From positions 62,001-126,000 of the forward strand of contig JAWVFK010000041.1 of assembly GCA_033856175.1 (NCBI GenBank): a DNA stretch of 64,000 nucleotides, given 5' to 3'. The position numbers were made by a program, and so were the translations under genes. The notes below the pieces were generated by a model. It searched no databases and was not told the origin of the DNA. It was given only the letters and a program-made list of their open reading frames with translations. Source of the stretch: JAWVFK01 sp033856175. GTDB taxonomy: Bacteria > Actinomycetota > Thermoleophilia > Solirubrobacterales > 70-9. Shown here piece after piece: positions 23,385 through 29,624 of this stretch. The stretch's first letter is position 1. Each line of letters starts with the position of its first letter.

Positions 23385-25079
23385 ATGCCCAACCGATTGA
23401 TTGAAGGGCGGCCCACGGGCCGCCCTTCGCGCTCTCCAGAGCCGGTACGTCCGAAGCTCGCCGAGGGCATCGAGCTGCTTGGCGAGTACGAGGGCTCAGG
23501 CTTCAAGGAGCCGCACTCGATGGTCCGCCGCGCCGACGGCCAGGTCGTCCAGCTGCCGCAGGTTCTCTACCTGATCGCCGAGGCCGCCGACGGCAGCAAG
23601 GACCTCGACGCGATCGCCGCTGAGGTCAGCGAGCGTTACGGCCGCGGCCTCGACGGCGAGAGCGTCGGCTTCCTGATCGACAAGAAGCTGAAGCCGCTTG
23701 GGGTCATCGCGGCCGCCGAGGGGGCCGCCGGGCCGCAGCTCAAGAAGATCGACCCGATGCTGGCGCTGAAGTTCCGCACCGCGGTCATCCCGGCGCGGCT
23801 CGTCAACGCCGTCACCAGGATCTTCTGGCCGCTCTTCCTGCCGCCGGTCATCGCCGCCGTGCTGGTGGGCCTCGTCGGCCTCGACGCCTGGCTCTTCTTC
23901 AACCACGGCATCGCCCAGAGCGCCCGCCAGATCCTCTATCAGCCCGCTCTGCTGCTGATGATCCTCGGCCTCGTCGTGCTCTCGGCTGCCTTCCACGAAT
24001 GCGGCCACGCCACCGCCTGTCGCTACGGCGGCGCCAAGCCCGGCGTGATGGGCGTCGGCATCTACATCGTCTACCCGGCCTTCTACACGGACGTCACCGA
24101 CGCCTACCGGCTCGGCCGCGGCGGTCGCCTGCGCACCGACCTCGGCGGCATCTACTTCAACGCGATCTTCTCGCTGCTGACGGCGGGCGCCTACTTCCTG
24201 ACCGGCTTCGAGCCGCTGCTGCTGGTGATCCTGCTGCAGCAGATCGAGGCCCTGCACCAGCTGCTGCCCTTCCTTCGCCTCGACGGCTACTACATCGTCA
24301 GCGACCTCACCGGCGTTCCCGACATGTATGCGCGGATCAAGCCGACGCTGCTCAGCCTGATCCCGGGGCGAAAGGCCGATAAGAGCGTCAGCGAGCTGAA
24401 GCCGTGGGTGCGGATCGCGACGACGGCCTACGTGATGTTCCTCGTGCCGGCGCTGCTCTTCTTCTTCGCGATGATGCTGATCAACGCGCCGCGGATCTTC
24501 TCGACGGCGTGGGACTCGCTCTTCTCGCAGTGGGACAGGGTCTCGGCGGCATTCGGCGGCGGCAAGCTGCTGAGCGGCGTGGCAGGAGTCGTCCAGATGG
24601 CGGCGCTGGTGCTGCCGGCGGCGGGAATGACGATGACGACCGGACGCCTCTGCAGCCGCGCCGGCTCCGGCGCCTGGAAGCGCTGCGAGGATCGCCCTGC
24701 CATGCGCGCCGGCCTGCTCGCAGGCACGCTGGCGGCCGTCGGCCTGGTCGCCTTCCTCTGGTGGCCCAACGGCGACTACAAGCCGATCCAGCCGGGCGAG
24801 CGCGGGACGATCCAGGGCGGCGTCCAGGCGCTGGCCCGGGTGCCGACCGGTAAGCCGAGCGTCGCCAGCCAGCCGCGCTCGCGAGCCGATGCCGCGGCGC
24901 ACAGGGCTGCTGCGACGCCGAAGCCAGCCGGCGCCCAGACGGGGCAGAGCCAGCCGCCGCCGAGCTCCTCACCCTCGACGACGACGCCGCAGTCCTCGCC
25001 GCCGCCCTCTTCGCCGCCACCCTCGACGACTCCAACTACGACCCCGGCGCCGTCCCCATCCCCAACCCCGACTCCATAG
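23385..25079 (+). CDS. Polytopic M50 metalloprotease with N-terminal PqqD/RRE-like domain
   Basis: 564 residues from ATG 23385. Residues about 45-108 look like a PqqD-type winged helix: MVRRADGQVVQLPQVLYLIA, then DLDAIAAEVSERYGR and SVGFLIDKKLKPLGVI. This is the usual peptide-recognition element (RRE) of RiPP systems. Several transmembrane helices follow. The zinc site is HECGH (H204, E205, H208) with a third ligand probably D300 in LRLDGYYIVSD, as in site-2-type M50 peptidases. A last transmembrane helix and a Pro/Ser/Thr-rich extracytoplasmic tail (about 490-564) finish the protein. It should bind the leader of the three peptides and cut within or at the membrane. It lies in an operon with 25092 and 25808. 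Confidence 0.82.
   Translation: MPNRLIEGRPTGRPSRSPEPVRPKLAEGIELLGEYEGSGFKEPHSMVRRADGQVVQLPQVLYLIAEAADGSKDLDAIAAEVSERYGRGLDGESVGFLIDKKLKPLGVIAAAEGAAGPQLKKIDPMLALKFRTAVIPARLVNAVTRIFWPLFLPPVIAAVLVGLVGLDAWLFFNHGIAQSARQILYQPALLLMILGLVVLSAAFHECGHATACRYGGAKPGVMGVGIYIVYPAFYTDVTDAYRLGRGGRLRTDLGGIYFNAIFSLLTAGAYFLTGFEPLLLVILLQQIEALHQLLPFLRLDGYYIVSDLTGVPDMYARIKPTLLSLIPGRKADKSVSELKPWVRIATTAYVMFLVPALLFFFAMMLINAPRIFSTAWDSLFSQWDRVSAAFGGGKLLSGVAGVVQMAALVLPAAGMTMTTGRLCSRAGSGAWKRCEDRPAMRAGLLAGTLAAVGLVAFLWWPNGDYKPIQPGERGTIQGGVQALARVPTGKPSVASQPRSRADAAAHRAAATPKPAGAQTGQSQPPPSSSPSTTTPQSSPPPSSPPPSTTPTTTPAPSPSPTPTP
23404..23427 (+). terminator. Perfect hairpin between precursor genes and M50 coding region (attenuator?)
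   Basis: AAGGGCGGCC (23404-23413) pairs perfectly with GGCCGCCCTT (23418-23427) around CACG. It lies 33 nt after the third peptide stop and inside codons 7-15 of the M50 gene. A partial T-containing tract (TTCGCGCTCT) follows. It would lower expression of the protease relative to the peptides. Confidence 0.5.
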
Positions 25080-25091
25080 GAGGCAGCTGAG

Positions 25092-25811
25092 ATGCCAATG
25101 AGCTGGATTCGATCGAAGCTTCTCGCCCTCGTCGTCGTCAGCCTGCTCGCACTCGGCGGCGGCGCCGCCGCCGCTGGGCTTGCCTCGGCCTCGGGCGACA
25201 ACGCGGCGGTCGCGGTCAACACGACCGACAACTCGTCGGTCTTCGACTTCGCTTTCTCGATCCGCCAGGTCTCAGGCGACGTCGTCGATCAGCAGAACGC
25301 CGCCGTCGCCTATTCGAGCTGCAGCTCCTGCCAGGCCGTCGCCGTGGCGATCCAGATCGTCCTCGTGATGTCGGACCCCTCGGTCGTGACGCCCGAGAAC
25401 GTCGCCATCGCCATCAACGAGAACTGCACGGCCTGCGAGACGATGGCGCTGGCCTACCAGTTCGTCGTCAGCGGCCAGGGCATGCGTTTCACGCACGAGG
25501 GCAGGCGCGAGCTGGCACGGATCCGCTGGGAGCTCCATCGCCTGGCGAAGTCGGACCTCTCGCTCGAGGAGATTCGCGCCGCCGTCAGCCGGATCGTCGA
25601 GCGGATTCGCGTCGTGCTGACGACACAGCTCGTGCCGGTCGACAGCGGCAACTCCGAGGGTGACCAGAGCCAGTCGGAGGATCAGCAGGCGCCGGCGGAC
25701 CAGCAGACCCAGACGACCCCCAGCGACCAGACGTCGACGACGACGCAGCCGACCGATACCTCGACGACGCCGGCAACGACCACGCAGCCGACGACGACAC
25801 CGCAGCCATGA
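25092..25811 (+). CDS. Secreted protein with two CxxC motifs, partner of the M50 protein
   Basis: 239 residues from ATG 25092 with AGGAGG overlapping the M50 stop. The signal peptide runs to about residue 37 (LLALVVVSLLALGGGAAAAG). The mature N-terminus reads SGDNAAVAVNTTDNSSVFDF, echoing the NAAVAxN..DNS motif of the small proteins. Two further similar strands each carry CxxC (SSCSSCQAVAVAIQIV and NENCTACETMALAYQFV). A helical region (GRRELARIRWELHRLAK) and a Thr/Gln/Pro-rich tail (about 180-239) follow. No enzyme motif is seen. It may be a scaffold or receptor for the processed peptides. The stop overlaps the lipoprotein start (ATGA). Confidence 0.7.
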   Translation: MPMSWIRSKLLALVVVSLLALGGGAAAAGLASASGDNAAVAVNTTDNSSVFDFAFSIRQVSGDVVDQQNAAVAYSSCSSCQAVAVAIQIVLVMSDPSVVTPENVAIAINENCTACETMALAYQFVVSGQGMRFTHEGRRELARIRWELHRLAKSDLSLEEIRAAVSRIVERIRVVLTTQLVPVDSGNSEGDQSQSEDQQAPADQQTQTTPSDQTSTTTQPTDTSTTPATTTQPTTTPQP

Positions 25812-26590
25812 CATTCGCCCGCTTCGCTGCTCTCGCCACCGGGGTGGCACTGCTGCTGGCGACCGGCGGCTGCGGCAACCGCGCCGACGACGTGATCTCC
25901 GCCACGGCGTCGAACCTCGGCAAGGTCCACAGCGGCAACCTGCGGATGAGCGAGCTGGTCAGCGGCAGCGGCAGCGCCGCCGGCGAGCAGGCCGGCTTCG
26001 AGCTGCACGGCCCCTTCTCGCTCGGCAAGCCGGGCTCGCTGCCGCTGGCGCGGATCGCCTACACGCAGATCGCCGGCAAGCAGCGGGCGACGACGACGCT
26101 GGTCTCCGATGGCAAGAGGGTCTTCGCCGAGAGCGGCGCCGCCAGGACCGAGCTACCACCGAGCCAGCGCTCGAAGCTGATCGGCAGCGTCGGCTCGGGC
26201 GGCGTCAGCGGCCTGCCGATCAGGAAATGGTTCGACGGGCCGAAGGCCAGCGACGGCCCCAGCATCGACGGCGCCGCCACCGACCGCGTGGTGGCCAAGC
26301 TCAACAGCGCCGAGGCCCTCAACAGCCTCGTGCGGCTGGCGGGCGGCGCCCAGCCGGGGCTGCCTCAGCTCGAGGGCCGCAGCGCCGAGCAGATCGATCG
26401 CGCCGTCGAGCGCTCCTCGATCGAGATCCTCAGCGGCAGGGACGATCACCTGCTGCGCAAGCTGGTCGTCGACGTCAGCTTCGGGCTCGGCAAGTCACAG
26501 CGGGCCCGCCAGCTCGCTGGCCCGATCGGCGCTCGCCTGCACCTCGATCTGTCGATCACCGGCGTCAACGAGCCGGTCTCGATCAGATGA
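25808..26590 (+). CDS. LppX/LprG-like lipoprotein
   Basis: 260 residues from ATG 25808, overlapping the preceding stop by 4 nt. The N-terminus is a lipoprotein-type signal: FARFAALATGVALLLATGGC, with Cys about 22. The body alternates amphipathic strands and helices in the manner of LppX_LprAFG half-barrels: SGNLRMSELVSGSG early, then TLVSDGKRVFAESGAA and a long C-terminal helix-sheet ending LHLDLSITGVNEPVSI. Family members carry lipids or lipoglycans across the periplasm. Here it probably serves the peptide/M50 system, being the last gene of that operon. Confidence 0.72.
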   Translation: MTFARFAALATGVALLLATGGCGNRADDVISATASNLGKVHSGNLRMSELVSGSGSAAGEQAGFELHGPFSLGKPGSLPLARIAYTQIAGKQRATTTLVSDGKRVFAESGAARTELPPSQRSKLIGSVGSGGVSGLPIRKWFDGPKASDGPSIDGAATDRVVAKLNSAEALNSLVRLAGGAQPGLPQLEGRSAEQIDRAVERSSIEILSGRDDHLLRKLVVDVSFGLGKSQRARQLAGPIGARLHLDLSITGVNEPVSIR

Positions 26591-26608
26591 GACAGGCGAT
26601 GCCCGCGC

Positions 26609-26710
26609 TCAGAGGATGCGGGTGAGCAGCCAGAGGACGACGAGGACGACGATGACGACGCCGACCCAGCCGAGCCCGAGTGCCGCGACCGGAATTGCTA
26701 CTGCGCTCAT
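26609..26710 (-). CDS. 33-residue single-span membrane peptide
   Basis: ATG 26710 is preceded by AAGGAGG 6 nt upstream, one of the best ribosome sites in the window. The peptide is almost entirely hydrophobic (AALGLGWVGVVIVVLVVLWL, then LTRIL), a single transmembrane helix with Trp near both ends and one Arg at the C-terminus. No named family is certain; small stress-type membrane peptides look like this. It converges on the lipoprotein gene (19 bp apart). Confidence 0.6.
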   Translation of the reverse strand: MSAVAIPVAALGLGWVGVVIVVLVVLWLLTRIL

Positions 26711-26805
26711 CTAGAACCTCCTTGAACCAGTGGACATGACGGGCCGTCCCTACCCGGCGTCCGCCATCAAAAACGCAATGTCGCCGCTCGGGTGCCCGGG
26801 GCTGC

Positions 26806-27621
26806 TCAGGCCGCGACGCAGGCGCCGACGAAGCTGTCGAACAGCGCCGCCTCGGCCTCGCGACCGGCGAGCAGCTCGGCGTTCCACTGAACGCCGACGA
26901 GGAAGTCGCGGTCCCTGGCCTCGATCGCCTCGATCGTGCCGTCGGGCGCCCGCCCGACGGCGGCGAGGCTCTCGCCGAGCTGGTCGATTGCCTGGTGGTG
27001 GAAGGAGTTGACGTCGATCGACGTCGCGCCGAGGATCGAAGCCAGCCGGCTGGCGGGCTCGAGCTCGATCGCGTGGCTCGGCCGGTCGCCCGGCACGGTC
27101 TGACGGTGTTCGATCTCGGTCGAGATCTCCGGCAGGTGCTGATGCAGGGTGCCGCCGCGGACGACGTTCAGCGCCTGCATCCCGCGGCCGATCGCCAGGA
27201 TCGGCTTGCCGCCGATGTCGGCGAGGCGGGCGATCGCCAGCTCGAAGCCGTCGAGGCCGGGCTCGGTCGGGCCCATGTGGGGCCCGGCCGTGGCGCCGTA
27301 GGTGCGCGGGCTGATGTCGGGGCCGCCGGAGAGGCAGATGCCGGCGAGCTGGTCGAGCAGGGGCCCGATCGCCTCGAGGCGCAGCGGCGGCAGCACGACC
27401 GGCAGGGCGCCGGCGCGCTCGATCGCCCGCAGATAGGGCAGGCCGATCGCCATCTCGTGGCGGGGCGGCTCGCTCTCGGCGATCGGCTGGACCGCGTCCT
27501 CGCGCCGCACCTCGGAGGTCGTGATCCCGATCAGCGGTCGTCTGCCTGTCGGCCGTGAGACGGGCGGCGTCGCTCGCATCGAGGTTGAGCCGGCGTCGAT
27601 CGGGTTCTGAACCTCGGTCAT
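26806..27621 (-). CDS. Peptidase C26 / gamma-glutamyl-GABA hydrolase homologue, probable pseudoenzyme
   Basis: 271 residues from ATG 27621, the usual length for PuuD-like class I glutamine amidotransferase relatives. Family landmarks are present: RPLIGITTSE, GICLSGGPDISPRTYG, then ILAIGRGMQALNVVRGGTLHQ and VNSFHHQAID. In active enzymes the fourth block reads GICRG with the nucleophilic Cys; here G145 (GGC) occupies that place. The catalytic His of the QWHPE motif is N247 (VQWNAE). Both members of the nucleophile/His pair are missing although the rest of the fold is intact, so it probably binds gamma-glutamyl compounds without hydrolysing them. Confidence 0.82.
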   Translation of the reverse strand: MTEVQNPIDAGSTSMRATPPVSRPTGRRPLIGITTSEVRREDAVQPIAESEPPRHEMAIGLPYLRAIERAGALPVVLPPLRLEAIGPLLDQLAGICLSGGPDISPRTYGATAGPHMGPTEPGLDGFELAIARLADIGGKPILAIGRGMQALNVVRGGTLHQHLPEISTEIEHRQTVPGDRPSHAIELEPASRLASILGATSIDVNSFHHQAIDQLGESLAAVGRAPDGTIEAIEARDRDFLVGVQWNAELLAGREAEAALFDSFVGACVAA

Positions 27622-27730
27622 CGTTCAACGGTACGACCGCGGCGCCGCGAGGTCATTGGCCCGCGGTCCGAAATACCCGCCTGCGGCTTGGCCGCGGTGT
27701 CGAGCAACAGACAATAAGTAGCATTCAGCC

Positions 27731-27994
27731 GTGCCGATGCGCTTCAAGATCGAGATTCAGGCCGAGCGCCCGGATGCGTCCGGGCGCGACGGGAGCCAGC
27801 GTGCGATCGGCAAGGGGCCGGCGCCCGGGGTGCAGGCGCGGGAGATCGAGGTCGCCAACGTCGAGGAGCTGGCCGACTACTTCGCCGACGAGCTCCTCGA
27901 CAAGGCCGGTCGCCCCCTGCGTGTCGGCGCCGAGGCGAGGGTGACGAGGCTGGCCTACCGCGGCCGTCCGTTTTCGAGACGCCCCTGGGGGTAG
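27731..27994 (+). CDS. Small hypothetical protein
   Basis: 87 residues from GTG 27731. It opens with a beta-like RFKIEIQAE segment and a Gly/Ser/Pro-rich loop. A conserved-looking acidic helix follows (REIEVANVEELADYFADELL), then LRVGAEARVTRLAYRGRPF. Codon use is strongly GC3-biased, as in real genes here. I recognise no family. It ends 11 nt before the next gene, probably an operon. Confidence 0.5.
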   Translation: MPMRFKIEIQAERPDASGRDGSQRAIGKGPAPGVQAREIEVANVEELADYFADELLDKAGRPLRVGAEARVTRLAYRGRPFSRRPWG

Positions 27995-28005
27995 TTTCCC
28001 CGCCG

Positions 28006-28497
28006 ATGGACAAGCGGCTGCTGAGCACCTACCTCAATGACCATCTCGCCGGGGCGACGGCGGGAACCGAGCTCGCCCGGCGCGCCAGCGGCGCTCATGA
28101 GGGCAGCAAGCTGGGCATGGAGCTGGCGCAGCTCGCCGAGGAGATCGCCGAGGATCGCGCCAGCCTCGAGGGGCTGATGGACGGTCTCGGCATCACCCGC
28201 AACCAGCTCAAGGTCGGTATGGCCTGGGTCGGCGAGCGCGCCGGACGGCTGAAGCTCAATGGGCGCCTGCTCGAGCGCTCGCCGCTGAGCGACCTCCTCG
28301 AGCTGGAGATCCTCCACCTCGGGGTCCTCGGCAAGCGCGATCTTTGGCAGGCGCTGCGGGTAGCTTTCGGCGATGAGCTCGAGGGCTTCGATCTCGGGGC
28401 GCTCGAGGACCGGGCGTCGGACCAGGAGCGGCGCCTCGCCCGTTTCCGGCTTGGCGCCGCCGAGAGCGCGCTCAGCGGCGGCGGCCGCGCGGCGTAA
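28006..28497 (+). CDS. Helical cytoplasmic protein, unknown function
   Basis: 163 residues from ATG 28006, all-alpha in character. It opens DKRLLSTYLNDHLAGATAGT and is followed by a long heptad-like stretch (GMELAQLAEEIAEDRASLEGLMD), LGITRNQLKVGMAWVGERAGR and LLELEILHLGVLGKRDLW. The pattern resembles ferritin-like or four-helix hypothetical proteins found widely in actinobacteria; metal ligands are not evident. Its 3' end overlaps the likely start of the GH3 gene. Confidence 0.6.
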   Translation: MDKRLLSTYLNDHLAGATAGTELARRASGAHEGSKLGMELAQLAEEIAEDRASLEGLMDGLGITRNQLKVGMAWVGERAGRLKLNGRLLERSPLSDLLELEILHLGVLGKRDLWQALRVAFGDELEGFDLGALEDRASDQERRLARFRLGAAESALSGGGRAA

Positions 28498-29602
28498 GGC
28501 GAGGAGGCGGCTCGCGGCCGTGGCGGTCGCAGCCGCTCTGGCATTCGCGCTGGGCGCTTCGGCTGGCTCTGGCGGCGATGGCGGCAGCGGGGGCGGCGGT
28601 CAGACGCCTGAGCGCGGCACGGCCGGGGCCGGCGTCCCGGCCGGCCTCAGCCTCGAGCGGGCCGTCGGCGAGTTGATGATCGTTCGCTTCGAGGGCGCCC
28701 GCGTGCCGGCCTACGTTCGCGGCCTGCTTCGCGACGGCAGGGCCTCGGGCGCCATCCTGTTTGCCGACAACCTCGGCCCGGCGGGCGCCCGAGGCACGAC
28801 GCGCGTGCTGCAGCGGGCCGCCCGCGGTGGCGCCATCGTCGCCACCGACGACGAGGGGGGAGAGGTGACGACGGTGCCGACGACGCCGGCGCTGCCGGCG
28901 GCCTCGCAGATCGCCGGCGACGTCGCTGGCCTGACCCGGAACGCCGGCGCCGACCTGCGACGCGCCGGGGTCAACGTCAACCTCGCCCCGGTCGCCGACA
29001 TCGCCCTCCCCGGCTCGGTGATGTCGGGACGGGCGTTCAGCGGCTCGGCAGAGGCCGTCGCCGCCGCGGTCGTCGCCGCGACCCGCGGCTACGGGGCCGG
29101 CCGCGTCGGGGCAACGCTCAAGCACTTCCCCGGCTTCGGCCGGGCGACGGCGAACACCGACGACGCCGCGGTGACGATCGACGCCTCGGCCGCCGAGCTC
29201 GAGACCGACCTCGTGCCCTTTCACGCCGCGATCGAAGCCGGCGCGCCGCTGATCATGGCTTCGCACGCGCTCTATCCGGCGCTCGACCGGCGCCGGATCG
29301 CCTCGCAGTCGGCGCCGATCCTCCAGGGCCTGCTGCGCCGTCGCCTTGGCTTCGACGGCGCCGTGATCACCGACAGCATCGAGGCCGAGGCCGTCACCAG
29401 CCGCTCCTCGGTCGAGGTTGCCGCCCAGCGCTCGGTCGAGGCCGGCGCCGACCTGATCCTGATGACCGGCCGCGGCAGCTGGATCCGGATCTATCCGGCG
29501 ATGCTGGCGCGAGCGCGGCGCGACGGCGTCTTCCGCGCCAAGGTCGAGGCTGCGGCGGCGCGCGTCATTCGGTTCAAGCGGCGGTTGGGCCTCGCCACCT
29601 GA
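28451..29602 (+). CDS. Glycoside hydrolase family 3 (beta-N-acetylhexosaminidase-like), exported
   Basis: 383 residues if started at TTG 28451, which gives a good signal peptide (ARRKARRRLAAVAVAAALAF). An ATG at 28373 is a longer alternative within the upstream gene. The GH3 TIM barrel shows SGAILFADN, NLAPVADIALPGSVMSGRAF and the signature LKHFPGFGRATANTDDA, where NagZ enzymes have KHFPGHG. The putative nucleophile Asp lies in GAVITDSIEAEAV. It should cleave N-acetylglucosamine-containing glycans, perhaps cell-wall fragments, outside the cytoplasm. The H-to-F change in the KHFPG(H)G loop removes the His that acts as acid/base in NagZ-type enzymes, so activity may differ. Confidence 0.8.
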   Translation: MAPPRARSAAAAARRKARRRLAAVAVAAALAFALGASAGSGGDGGSGGGGQTPERGTAGAGVPAGLSLERAVGELMIVRFEGARVPAYVRGLLRDGRASGAILFADNLGPAGARGTTRVLQRAARGGAIVATDDEGGEVTTVPTTPALPAASQIAGDVAGLTRNAGADLRRAGVNVNLAPVADIALPGSVMSGRAFSGSAEAVAAAVVAATRGYGAGRVGATLKHFPGFGRATANTDDAAVTIDASAAELETDLVPFHAAIEAGAPLIMASHALYPALDRRRIASQSAPILQGLLRRRLGFDGAVITDSIEAEAVTSRSSVEVAAQRSVEAGADLILMTGRGSWIRIYPAMLARARRDGVFRAKVEAAAARVIRFKRRLGLAT

Positions 29603-29624
29603 CCGGATCCTCGCCCGAGGTCGC

